64,000 nucleotides of DNA from CALVGQ01 sp964368495. GTDB lineage: Bacteria; Bacillota_I; Bacilli_A; Erysipelotrichales; Erysipelotrichaceae. The stretch spans positions 55,374-119,373 of the forward strand of contig CAYJAJ010000001.1 of assembly GCA_964368495.1 (NCBI GenBank), in the 5' to 3' direction. Within the stretch, counting starts at the first letter, position 1. Every line of letters begins with the position of its first letter. The notes below the pieces were generated by a model. It worked only from the letters and a program-made list of their open reading frames with translations. It ran no database searches and was not told the origin of the DNA. Shown piece by piece: positions 17,199 through 25,301 of the stretch. Made by a program: the position numbers and the translations under genes.

Positions 17199-17672
17199 AT
17201 GAGAAGACATCTTCAACAAATAAATCACGATTTAGCAATGAAATGGCTAAGTGAAGCAAATACAGGAATTTTATCAGTCATTGATTCAGAAGGGAAGCCA
17301 TATCAAGTTCCATTGAATTTTGTGGTTATTGAAAATAGTATCTTTTTTCATTGTGCGAAGGTTGGTAAGAAATTAGAGGCAATGAAAAAAAATCAAAATT
17401 GCAGTTTTTGCATTATTGAAAAAGATGTAGTGTTAGCAAAACAGTTTTCAACTGACTATGGAAGTGTGACTTTGACAGGTGTTTCAAATATTGTTGATAA
17501 CTATGAATTGAAAAAGAAAGCACTAGTTGAGTTGTGTTTAAAATATTCAAAAGATTTTATGCACTTAGCTTAAGAAGAAATAACACAAGGAATAAACCAC
17601 TGTGAAGTTGTCGAAATAAAAATAACACAAATAAGTGGAAAAGTTTCAAAAAATAGAATACATCAAAACTAG
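17199..17672 (+). pseudogene. NimA-like pyridoxamine 5'-phosphate oxidase-family gene with in-frame stop
   Basis: The first 124 codons encode a split-barrel flavoprotein of the PNPOx-like/NimA type (ANTGILSVIDSEGKPYQVPLNF, FHCAKVGKKLEAM). The frame is closed by TAA at 17571-17573 after KDFMHLA. The same frame continues past the TAA with EEITQGINHCEVVEIKITQI and SGK before TAG at 17670-17672. That is the expected C-terminal strand of this family. So the gene appears to carry one nonsense codon and is either a recent pseudogene, a tolerated truncation, or an assembly/sequencing error. Function, if any, would be flavin-dependent reduction of an unknown substrate. Confidence 0.75.
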
Positions 17673-17684
17673 GGGAGATAAATT

Positions 17685-18080
17685 ATGAAAAGTATTAAAC
17701 CAGGGCGTGGTCCTTCAATAATAAATGCTATAATGGCAATTTTTGTAGCGATATTTGGAGTGTTTTGGACATTTATGGCATTAGGGTCAGGAGCACCAAA
17801 TGCCTTTGCATTATTTGGAATTGTATTTTCAGTTTTTGCAGCTATAAAAGCAGTGTACAACATCAAGAATGCTACAAGTAAAAATCGTTATTCAGTATTT
17901 GATATTACTGATAGTAATGAAGAAATTGATCCATTTCAAGAAAAAATTCATAATGATGAGCTGAAGGGGGAGGATTTTTTATACACAAAAAATGAAATTG
18001 GATTTTGCCCATACTGTGGTTCTGAGGCAGATTTTAGATTTAAATACTGCATGAAATGCGGAAAAGAATTGCCGTTATAA
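17685..18080 (+). CDS. Membrane protein with C-terminal zinc ribbon
   Basis: The 131-residue protein has two membrane helices (IINAIMAIFVAIFGVFWTF and ALFGIVFSVFAAIKAVYNI), a charged linker and a C-terminal zinc ribbon CPYCGSEADFRFKYCMKCGK with two CxxC knuckles. Such proteins are common in Bacillota and uncharacterised. RBS GGGGAG precedes the ATG at 17685. It begins 12 bases after the last stop of the interrupted nim-like gene. A structured terminator lies about 100 bases downstream. Confidence 0.7.
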   Translation: MKSIKPGRGPSIINAIMAIFVAIFGVFWTFMALGSGAPNAFALFGIVFSVFAAIKAVYNIKNATSKNRYSVFDITDSNEEIDPFQEKIHNDELKGEDFLYTKNEIGFCPYCGSEADFRFKYCMKCGKELPL

Positions 18081-18182
18081 ATTGACTTAATAAAAACAAA
18101 CGGTTTAAAGAAGCACAACCGATTGTGAATTATAATCTACTAATAAAACTATTTAAGTAGACAAAGAATTTTAAGATGATAA

Positions 18183-18242
18183 AAAAACCACTTATGTAAG
18201 TGACTGTACTCAAAATTGAGTTCATTTCATTAAGTGGTTTTT
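18183..18242. terminator. Structured bidirectional terminator
   Basis: Outer arms AACCACTTA and TAAGTGGTT, bordered by A and T runs, enclose two smaller hairpins, CTTATGTAAG and ACTCAAAATTGAGT. It sits between the zinc-ribbon gene and apbE, convergently transcribed. Confidence 0.75.
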
Positions 18243-18244
18243 AG

Positions 18245-19363
18245 TTATTTAGTTGTTTCGATATTATTTTTAATACCATCGGTTGATGTAACATAAAAAT
18301 CTTTTGTAACAAATCCATTTTCATCTTCTTGTTTATTTTCATCGTTTTCCATAATCCAAATTGCTTCAGCAGGTGTATCAGGATAAAGTGAATTATAGTT
18401 ATCAAGAACTTTCTTTCCTTCTTCGATACTTAATGAAAATAATGTTGTTGATAAGATATCAGCATCACCACTATTCAAAGTAAAGATAGATATAGCACGA
18501 TAGTAAGAGGAAGGATAGTATGATTCAGGATCAATAATGTGATGATATTTTTTTTCATCCTCACCAATAAAGTACCGTTGATAATCACCACTAGTGACAG
18601 CAGAGTTGCTGCCTTCTGTTGTAACTATTAGGAGCGACCCATCGCCATTAGGATTTTCGATTCCACTTACCCAAGGAGTTCCATCTGGTTTTGAATTAAT
18701 AGTACGTGTATTGCCACCCGCATTTATAATACCTGCATAAGTTGTATTCGATAATTCTTGTGCTATTTTCTCAGCTGCAAACCCTTTTGCAATCCCACCT
18801 ACATCCAAAGATACACATGGGTTGTTGATATAGACTGTGCTATTTTGCTCATCGATTTCAACATATTGCCATCCTGTACAAGAGGCAGCTTCCAGTAATT
18901 CCTCTTCAGTGGGAATTGGGGCTAGTTGTCCATCTAAGTTTAAACTAATTCCTTGACTACGATAATCATGCCATACTTTTAACACTGCACCAAAAGTGAC
19001 ATCAAATTTATTGTTGGATATCTCATAGAATTCTTTTGCATCAAGTAAGAGTTCAATAATAATATCATCAACCTTTACGGGTGCTATCCCTGCGTTGTCA
19101 TTGATAGTTTTAATGTTGTTTAGTCCTTCAATATTTTCATAAATATCAAAATAATCATTGTATAATGAATAGTATTCTTTGGTTGTATTAAAATTTTTAT
19201 CAAAGTCTTCCTTTGACTCTTCATAACTAACTAAAGTTATAAATGAATCAAAATCAGTAGTAATTGAGTTTTCACTAAATTTTTCGAGTTTTATAGTGCT
19301 TTGTTCATTACAACCTGTCATAATTAAGATAAGGATTAAGAAATAGAAAATTATTTTTTTCAT
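18245..19363 (-). CDS. apbE: FAD:protein FMN transferase (ApbE) lipoprotein
   Basis: ApbE transfers FMN from FAD to Thr/Ser of flavoproteins such as RnfD and RnfG, outside the membrane. The 372-residue protein has a lipoprotein signal (MKKIIFYFLILILIMTGC) with the lipobox Cys at residue 18. The ApbE core contains KFDVTFGAVLKVWHDY, CVSLDVGGIAKGFAAEKIA, AGIINAGGNTRT and HHIIDPESYYP, covering the FAD and metal sites. It is divergent from the rnf cluster directly upstream, which holds at least five probable flavinylation sites. This context fixes its job as Rnf maturation with good confidence. Confidence 0.93.
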   Translation of the reverse strand: MKKIIFYFLILILIMTGCNEQSTIKLEKFSENSITTDFDSFITLVSYEESKEDFDKNFNTTKEYYSLYNDYFDIYENIEGLNNIKTINDNAGIAPVKVDDIIIELLLDAKEFYEISNNKFDVTFGAVLKVWHDYRSQGISLNLDGQLAPIPTEEELLEAASCTGWQYVEIDEQNSTVYINNPCVSLDVGGIAKGFAAEKIAQELSNTTYAGIINAGGNTRTINSKPDGTPWVSGIENPNGDGSLLIVTTEGSNSAVTSGDYQRYFIGEDEKKYHHIIDPESYYPSSYYRAISIFTLNSGDADILSTTLFSLSIEEGKKVLDNYNSLYPDTPAEAIWIMENDENKQEDENGFVTKDFYVTSTDGIKNNIETTK

Positions 19364-19509
19364 TTTATCACCACTTCGATTATATCATAATAAAATTAGT
19401 GTTTGGTATAATTTATGCAATATGATGGAAAAATAAAGGGTATCACTATGTCATGGTTAAGTGAGTGAATTAATTTGTGAACTAAAAAACAAAAAAACAA
19501 CTAAATTTA

Positions 19510-19538
19510 TTCCATTGTGTTTAAGTGAATGGTATAAT
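19510..19538 (+). promoter_or_regulatory. Promoter of the rnf operon
   Basis: TTCCAT (19510-19515), a 17-base spacer and TATAAT (19533-19538) with an extended TGG before the -10. It lies 55 bases ahead of the rnfC start. A second TGGTATAAT sequence occurs at 19404-19412 and may be an additional start. Confidence 0.55.
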
Positions 19539-19592
19539 TATTAAGGTTTTAATTAATATCAAATGAGAAGTGAAAAAGGAAGGGGAATTCAA

Positions 19593-20888
19593 ATGGCATT
19601 TTTAACAGGAAGTTTGAGAAAACATGTTGATGGGCATAAAGAACTAACAAGTCATTCACAGCTGATAAATGTGGAGGCAGGAAATGAAGTGTTTATTCCA
19701 TTAACAAACATGGGATCTGTAGCGGTAGAAGTTTTAGTGAAAGAAGGAGATGAGGTTAAAGTAGGTACAAAAGTTGCGTTGCGTAACGACCACTTCTGTG
19801 TACCGCTATTTTCATCAGTGTCTGGAACAGTTAAAGGAATTAAAAAAGTAATGCATGCAAGCCTTAAACCAATTGATCATTTAGTTATAGAGAATGATTA
19901 TAAATACGATGAAGAAGCACCGCTAAATTCTATTGATCCAAAAACCACATCAAATGAAGAGCTTGTTGAATTTATGATGAATGCCGGAATTGTGGGCTGT
20001 GGTGGCGCTGGATTTCCAACTTATATAAAATATAAGGGTATTAAAGGCATCGATACTTTAGTTATCAATGCAGTGGAATGTGAACCCTATATTACTGCTG
20101 ATTACAAAGTTATGCATGATCAACTAGATGATTTAGTAGTCGGTGTAAATACACTTAAAAAGATGTGCAATGCTAATAAAGCGTATGTCTGTATTAAGGA
20201 AACAAAGAAAGATTTTATCCCTGTATTGCGTGATGCGTTCAAAGATTTTAATGATATTGAAGTGAAGGCAGTACCAGATGTATATCCAATGGGATGGGAA
20301 AGAACACTTGTTTATCAAGTAATGAAGAAGAGATACGATCGATTACCTAGTGAAATCGGAGTCATTGTAAATAATGCAACCACTGCAATAGCTTTTGCAC
20401 AAGCAATGCGTACGGGGATGCCTATTGTTAAAAAAGTTGTAACAGTTTCTGGTGATGGCGTAAATACTCCAAGTAATGTTGAAGTTGCTGTAGGAGTTAG
20501 TGCAGCTGAAATAATTAAAGCAAGTGGAGGCTATGTTGGTGAGGATATCTTATTGATTGCAGGTGGTCCAATGATGGGAAAAACAATCACAAATGATCAA
20601 TTTGTAATTACACCATATTCAAATGCTATAACAGTGCTTAAAAATAAAGGAAAAAATGAAGTTGCTTGTTTACGCTGTGGCAAATGTAGTGATCATTGTC
20701 CATCAGGACTTCAACCAGTACGTATTAATATGGCAGAAAAGACAAAAGACTTTTATACATTAGAAAAATTATGTGCCATGGATTGTATTGAATGTGGATT
20801 ATGTACATATATCTGTCCGTCAAAAATTGATGTGACAGAAGGGATAAGAAGAGCTAAAAGATATATGTCTCTTCAAAAGAAAAAGTAA
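19593..20888 (+). CDS. rnfC: Rnf electron transport complex subunit RnfC
   Basis: RnfC is the peripheral, NADH-oxidising/reducing subunit of the ferredoxin:NAD+ oxidoreductase. The 431-residue chain has an N-terminal barrel-sandwich (GHKELTSHSQLINVEAG), the NADH/FMN-binding region with GIVGCGGAGFPTYIKY and INAVECEPYIT, an SLBB-type segment, and two [4Fe-4S] motifs near the C-terminus, CLRCGKCSDHCP and CIECGLCTYICP. ATG 19593 is chosen for the AAGGAAGGGG RBS; the longer frame start lies before it. It is first in the order C-D-G-E-A-x-B. Confidence 0.93.
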   Translation: MAFLTGSLRKHVDGHKELTSHSQLINVEAGNEVFIPLTNMGSVAVEVLVKEGDEVKVGTKVALRNDHFCVPLFSSVSGTVKGIKKVMHASLKPIDHLVIENDYKYDEEAPLNSIDPKTTSNEELVEFMMNAGIVGCGGAGFPTYIKYKGIKGIDTLVINAVECEPYITADYKVMHDQLDDLVVGVNTLKKMCNANKAYVCIKETKKDFIPVLRDAFKDFNDIEVKAVPDVYPMGWERTLVYQVMKKRYDRLPSEIGVIVNNATTAIAFAQAMRTGMPIVKKVVTVSGDGVNTPSNVEVAVGVSAAEIIKASGGYVGEDILLIAGGPMMGKTITNDQFVITPYSNAITVLKNKGKNEVACLRCGKCSDHCPSGLQPVRINMAEKTKDFYTLEKLCAMDCIECGLCTYICPSKIDVTEGIRRAKRYMSLQKKK

Positions 20889-20902
20889 GGGGAGAAAAGA
20901 AA

Positions 20903-22264
20903 ATGAAATTTAATTTTAAACCATCTCCAAACTACCGTGATGAATTGAGTACAGGGAGAATTATGCTAGAATTAACTGCAGGATTACTTGTGGTGTTCTT
21001 AGGTACCTTAGTTTTTTATGCAATGAATCCGGATTATGGAATGACATTTGTGATGCGAGCAATTTTATTAATGCTATGTGCAATACTTACAGCATGTGGT
21101 ACTGAAGCAATATGGTGTACATTTACCAAGAAAGATATTGCAACTACTTTAAAGAACTCATATCCTTGGGTAACAGGAATTATTTTAGCATTAATGTGTT
21201 CAGTGAATGTTAGTTATTATTCAGTAATAATTGGAACATTCGTTGCTATCTTTTTTGCAAAATTAGTATTTGGTGGATTTGGACAAAATATATTTAACCC
21301 TGCTGCAGTAGGAAGAGCGGTAATCTTCACATCATTCTCTGCATCAGTAGCTACTGACATTGTAACAGGTGCTACACCAACAGCAACAATGGCTTCAAAT
21401 GGTTGGTTAGTTACAAATGAAAGTTCGCTGACCGTACTTAATGAGTTTGGTGGACTACTTAACATGTTTGTAGGTAACTATGCCGGAGCAATGGGGGAAA
21501 CATCAGCATTACTTATTTTATTAGTGGGTGTTTATTTAGCATTTAGAAAAATTATTGACTGGCGAGTTCCAGTTACATATATTGCAACAGTCTTCATCAT
21601 TACATTGATTATCGGGATGATGAATGGAGTAGGAATTTGGTATCCTGTTTTCCATATTCTAACTGGAGGATTGATGTTTGGGGCAGTATTTATGCTTACT
21701 GACCCTGTAACAAATCCAACTGCTGCTTCAGGCAGAATTATCTTTGCTTTAGGAGCTGCAGGAATTACTGTTGTAATTCGTTTAATGTCAAATCTTCCTG
21801 AAGGTGTCCTTTACTCAATCTTAATTATGAATATGTTGACACCAATGATTGAAAAACTCATTGATGGAAATCAAATAAAAAATGCTAAGAAAAGTATGAT
21901 TTCTGTTATAGCAGTGTTTATTGCAGTTTTAGTTGTAGGTGTTGGTAGTGGACTAAGTTTAACTGCACAGGAAGTAAGTGGTCCAACGATTGAAGTTAAC
22001 GGGAATACGTATACAGTTTCCTCAAAGGGATATCAAGGTGATAATGTATTTGAGATTGAAATCGTAGATAAAAAAGTTGTAAGTATTGAATGCACTACTT
22101 TTGTAGATACACCAGGAATTGGTGATGTTGCTACAAATGAAAGTTATTTAGAGAAATTTGTAGGTACAACTATCGATGATGAAGTTGATGTTATTGTCGG
22201 AGCTACTTACACATGCAATTCAGTTATTAATGCAGTAAAAGCTGCATTTGATGAAGCGAAGTAA
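20903..22264 (+). CDS. rnfD: RnfD fused to a C-terminal FMN-binding domain
   Basis: RnfD is the integral membrane subunit that carries covalent FMN on a Thr. Its membrane part spans about residues 1-355 with the GGFGQNIFNPAAVGRA block and the flavinylation motif TGATPTA at about residue 155. RnfD usually stops near 320-350 residues. This protein has 453, because an extra FMN-binding domain follows the last helix (about 365-453). That domain ends in DVIVGATYTCNSVINAVKAA, an ApbE-type acceptor motif like that of RnfG. The fusion is continuous with no frameshift sign. RBS AAGGGGAG precedes the ATG at 20903. Confidence 0.9.
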   Translation: MKFNFKPSPNYRDELSTGRIMLELTAGLLVVFLGTLVFYAMNPDYGMTFVMRAILLMLCAILTACGTEAIWCTFTKKDIATTLKNSYPWVTGIILALMCSVNVSYYSVIIGTFVAIFFAKLVFGGFGQNIFNPAAVGRAVIFTSFSASVATDIVTGATPTATMASNGWLVTNESSLTVLNEFGGLLNMFVGNYAGAMGETSALLILLVGVYLAFRKIIDWRVPVTYIATVFIITLIIGMMNGVGIWYPVFHILTGGLMFGAVFMLTDPVTNPTAASGRIIFALGAAGITVVIRLMSNLPEGVLYSILIMNMLTPMIEKLIDGNQIKNAKKSMISVIAVFIAVLVVGVGSGLSLTAQEVSGPTIEVNGNTYTVSSKGYQGDNVFEIEIVDKKVVSIECTTFVDTPGIGDVATNESYLEKFVGTTIDDEVDVIVGATYTCNSVINAVKAAFDEAK

Positions 22265-22277
22265 GGAGGACAAGCAC

Positions 22278-23477
22278 ATGAAAATATTTAAGCTTACAGT
22301 ATTTTTGGCAATTGTCGGTGCTCTTGCAGGTGGAGTTTTAAGTTATGTCAATAGCATTACAGATCCAATTATCAAGGAACAAGAATTAGCAACAGAATTT
22401 GCAAGTTTAGAGGTTATTTTCCCTAATGGAGAATTTGAAATACTAGAATTTGAAGACCCAAATGAATTAGTACAAAATGTGTACTTCGTAGTAGATCAAG
22501 GTTATGCATTTAAGGCAGAAGTTATTGGCTACAACAGTGGATTTCCTATTCAATTTTTACTTGGAATTGATTTAAATGGAAACATTGTCGGATTTGAAGT
22601 TTTAGCTCATCAAGAGACGAATGGTTATGGTAGCCGTATTGCTGAAGAAGAATACAAGTCAACAGTTCTTGAAAAAACAGTGAATGATTCAATTGATATA
22701 TTAAGCGGTGCAACCGTTACTAGTAAAGCTGTAATTAGTGGGATTAATGCTGCTAAAGCGATTTATGCAGAAGTGGCAGGGGTTGAAGTTTCAACAGAAC
22801 AACCAACGGAGACTGAAAAACAAGTTATTAAATTAAGTGATGATTTCTCAAGCTTTAATGCCACATTAGTTAGTGAAGCTGACGGTGTTTATACTGTTAG
22901 CGCAGAAGGATTTAAAGGAACTAATGTTTTTGAAATCACTATTGGAGATGGAATTATTACCTCGGCAATGATGATTGAATTTAATGATACAGAAGGTTAT
23001 GGTGATAAAGTCACTAATGATTACTTGAGTACCTTTGTAGATAAAGGATTAGATAGTGAAGTAGATGTTGTTGTTGGAGCAACTGCAACAAGTAAATCTG
23101 CAATTGCTGCAATGAAACTTGCCCTAGAACAGTCTGGTGCAACAGCTAGCGCAGGAAGCACTACTGAAACAAGCACTGAAGCATTATTTAGTACAGATGA
23201 AGCTACAGTAATAAGTGTTAACGGTGATACGTATACTGCTTCTTCAGAAGGATATGAAGGGGCTATCGTAGTGGATATTACTATTACTAATGATGAAATC
23301 ACAGACATCGTTGTTGTTGAACATGCAGAATCAATACCTAGTGGTGTTAATGAAATGCCAGGGCGTATTTTAGAAAACGGTGTTGATACAGACGTTGTGA
23401 CAGGTACAACTTATTCATCAGAGGCTATTAAAGCTGCAGTACAAGCGGTATTAGATTATATTGCTAGTGTAGAATAG
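22278..23477 (+). CDS. rnfG: RnfG with three tandem FMN-binding domains
   Basis: RnfG holds covalent FMN outside the membrane and passes electrons between RnfD and other subunits. The usual protein is about 200 residues with one FMN-binding domain. This one has 399: an N-terminal membrane anchor (about 5-25), then three domains ending in DILSGATVTS (about residues 139-148), DVVVGATATS (263-272) and DVVTGTTYSS (372-381). The third motif is slightly divergent, with Thr for the usual Ala. Low-complexity Thr/Glu linkers separate the domains. ATG 22278 follows AAGGAGG; upstream frame extension overlaps rnfD. Confidence 0.9.
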   Translation: MKIFKLTVFLAIVGALAGGVLSYVNSITDPIIKEQELATEFASLEVIFPNGEFEILEFEDPNELVQNVYFVVDQGYAFKAEVIGYNSGFPIQFLLGIDLNGNIVGFEVLAHQETNGYGSRIAEEEYKSTVLEKTVNDSIDILSGATVTSKAVISGINAAKAIYAEVAGVEVSTEQPTETEKQVIKLSDDFSSFNATLVSEADGVYTVSAEGFKGTNVFEITIGDGIITSAMMIEFNDTEGYGDKVTNDYLSTFVDKGLDSEVDVVVGATATSKSAIAAMKLALEQSGATASAGSTTETSTEALFSTDEATVISVNGDTYTASSEGYEGAIVVDITITNDEITDIVVVEHAESIPSGVNEMPGRILENGVDTDVVTGTTYSSEAIKAAVQAVLDYIASVE

Positions 23478-23489
23478 GAGGAATAGAAA

Positions 23490-24140
23490 ATGAATAAAAT
23501 GGAAAATTTCAAAGCTGGTTTTATTAGAGAAAATCCAGTGTTTGGACTTTATTTAGGATTATGTTCTGCCCTAGCGATTTCAACAACTTTAGACAATGCT
23601 ATTGGTATGGGAGTTAGTGTAACAATTGTTTTGCTTCTTTCAAATATTATTATTTCAGCAATTAGGAAAATAACTCCACACGAAATTCGTATCCCAGTAT
23701 ATATTGTTGTCATTGCAACACTTGTTACATGCGTAGAAATGATACTTCATGCATTTATGCCGTCTTTATACACTAGCTTAGGCGAATTCATTAGCTTGAT
23801 TGTTGTTAACTGTATTATCTTAGGGCGCGCAGAGGCATTCGCATCCAAAAATAATATAGTCGATTCTGCTTTGGATGGAATAGGAATGGGACTTGGATAT
23901 ACATTTAGTTTAATTCTAATCTCGTTTACAAGACAATTTTTATCAACAATGTCATTTTCATTGAGCAACCCACTTACTAATGAATTGATTTTCAACGTAG
24001 AGTTAACAGCACTAGAACCATTTAAAATTGATTTATTCGGAACAAATGTAGGTGCATTTTTAACATTCGCATGTTTTGCAGCACTGTTTGCAGTGTTAAA
24101 AGAACAAGCAGTTAAAAAAGAAAACAAGGAGGCAAAATAA
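23490..24140 (+). CDS. rnfE: Rnf complex membrane subunit RnfE
   Basis: A 216-residue integral membrane subunit with six helices, paralogous to RnfA; the pair is thought to hold an iron centre between them and form the electron path across the membrane. Family features include NPVFGLYLGLCSALAIST near the N-terminus and the central RIPVYIVVIATLVTCVEM. AGGAGGAA precedes the ATG at 23490. Its stop overlaps the rnfA start by one base (TAATG). Confidence 0.92.
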   Translation: MNKMENFKAGFIRENPVFGLYLGLCSALAISTTLDNAIGMGVSVTIVLLLSNIIISAIRKITPHEIRIPVYIVVIATLVTCVEMILHAFMPSLYTSLGEFISLIVVNCIILGRAEAFASKNNIVDSALDGIGMGLGYTFSLILISFTRQFLSTMSFSLSNPLTNELIFNVELTALEPFKIDLFGTNVGAFLTFACFAALFAVLKEQAVKKENKEAK

Positions 24141-24712
24141 TGGATTTATTTACTTTATTTCTTAGTGCAGTAATCATTAATAACATTGTACTTTATAACT
24201 TCTTGGGAATGTGTCCATTCTTAGGTGTTTCTAAAAAAAGTAGTTCTGCAATTGGTATGGGTGCAGCAGTTACATTTGTAATTTTAGGTTCATCAATTAT
24301 TACGTATTTTCTTTATAATCTCGTACTAGAGCCACTTGAAATTGAATACATGCGTTTAATTTCATTTATTTTAGTAATTGCGTCTTTTGTGCAATTTACT
24401 GAAATGGTAATTAAAAAATATTCGCCTTCTCTTTATAAATCTTTGGGAATATTTTTGCCATTGATTACTACAAATTGTGCAGTGCTATATGTAGCACAAA
24501 TTAATATTTCTAACAGTCATAATGTGATTGAAATGTTGGTTTATTCAATTGCAGTTCCTGTTGGATTTACATTAGTTTTATATATTATGTCATGTATTCG
24601 TGAACGACTAGATATAGCAACTACCCCTAATTCTTTTAAAGGAAATCCAATTGCTTTAATTACTGCTGCACTTATGGCATTAGCGATTGGTGGATTTGTA
24701 GGTGTCGTTTAA
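24140..24712 (+). CDS. rnfA: Rnf complex membrane subunit RnfA
   Basis: This 190-residue, six-helix subunit pairs with RnfE. The conserved N-terminal region NNIVLYNFLGMCPFLGVSKK includes the cysteine proposed to ligate the intramembrane iron centre; a second Cys is in LITTNCAVLY. RBS AGGAGGC is inside the end of rnfE. Its stop is immediately followed by the GTG of a small cysteine-rich gene, so translation of that gene is probably coupled. Confidence 0.92.
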   Translation: MDLFTLFLSAVIINNIVLYNFLGMCPFLGVSKKSSSAIGMGAAVTFVILGSSIITYFLYNLVLEPLEIEYMRLISFILVIASFVQFTEMVIKKYSPSLYKSLGIFLPLITTNCAVLYVAQINISNSHNVIEMLVYSIAVPVGFTLVLYIMSCIRERLDIATTPNSFKGNPIALITAALMALAIGGFVGVV

Positions 24713-24907
24713 GTGGAAATAGTTTATGCACTAGGTTTTCTAGCAGTGATGGGTGGAGTATATGCAATGCTATATACTTTAAATCATCGTACACCAGTTC
24801 CAAAAGGGTGTGAGGATTTAAAAACAAATTGTGATGGATGTAGAATCATTTCGTGTGGTTCTCACCCTGTTCATCATGCAAGTGAAGGAGATAATGAAAA
24901 TGATTAA
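24713..24907 (+). CDS. Small membrane protein with four cysteines in the rnf operon
   Basis: The 64-residue protein has one N-terminal membrane helix (about residues 2-23) and a cytoplasmic or external tail with Cys33, Cys40, Cys43 and Cys48 (CEDLKTNCDGCRIISC), then a His-rich, acidic end. It resembles small cysteine-rich membrane proteins that accompany iron transport or redox genes. GTG directly follows the rnfA stop, and its end overlaps rnfB by eight bases, so it is embedded in the operon. A cluster- or metal-binding role with the shortened RnfB is an inference. Its reading frame is intact. Confidence 0.75.
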   Translation: MEIVYALGFLAVMGGVYAMLYTLNHRTPVPKGCEDLKTNCDGCRIISCGSHPVHHASEGDNEND

Positions 24908-25211
24908 TGCAATCTTAATGATGGGAGTTACTGGTGCGATTTTAGGATTAATTTTAGGAATCGCCGATAAGGTGTTTTATGTTAAAGAAGATGAGCGTAC
25001 GAAGACTGTCTCTGAAATGTTGCCAGGATATAATTGTGGTGGATGTGGATTTGCAGGTTGTAGTGGTCTTGCAGATGCTATCATTAATAAAGAAGTCGAC
25101 AACGTCGGATTATGTAAACCATGTAAGGTTGAACAAAGAACAAAAATTGCAGAGTATTTAGCCAATACACCTGGTGCTGATGGATCTACCCTTAACGTAA
25201 AAGTATCTTAA
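24900..25211 (+). CDS. rnfB: Short RnfB (no C-terminal ferredoxin domains)
   Basis: RnfB is normally 260-330 residues: a membrane anchor, a Fe-S domain and two or more ferredoxin-like [4Fe-4S] domains that exchange electrons with ferredoxin. Here the protein is only 103 residues. It has the anchor (about 3-22) and the single Fe-S domain with GYNCGGCGFAGCSG (Cys46, 49, 54) and Cys72/75, then ends in LNVKVS. A strong terminator begins right at the stop, so there is no hidden remainder. ATG 24900 is nine bases after the RBS AAGGAG; ATG 24894 is the alternative. It is the last gene of the operon. Confidence 0.88.
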   Translation: MINAILMMGVTGAILGLILGIADKVFYVKEDERTKTVSEMLPGYNCGGCGFAGCSGLADAIINKEVDNVGLCKPCKVEQRTKIAEYLANTPGADGSTLNVKVS

Positions 25212-25240
25212 CTAGCTGATAAATTTCAGCTAGTTTTTTT
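25210..25240 (+). terminator. Intrinsic terminator of the rnf operon
   Basis: AACTAGCTGA (25210-25219) and TCAGCTAGTT (25226-25235) form a perfect 10-bp stem, followed by T7. It begins at the rnfB stop codon. Confidence 0.93.
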
Positions 25241-25264
25241 ATGCATAGCAATAGGTAATTAAAA

Positions 25265-25291
25265 AAAGCACTTATTTTAAATAAGTGCTTT
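25265..25291 (-). terminator. Terminator of the 2-hydroxyacid dehydrogenase gene
   Basis: AAAGCACTTATTT and AATAAGTGCTTT form the stem; on the minus strand T-rich sequence follows. Confidence 0.8.
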
Positions 25292-25301
25292 AATAAATTA
25301 A

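Noticed and set aside
19441..19470. A short ORF MSWLSE in the apbE-rnfC intergenic region
   Set aside because: It is only six codons, with no clear RBS; it could be a leader peptide but nothing supports that.
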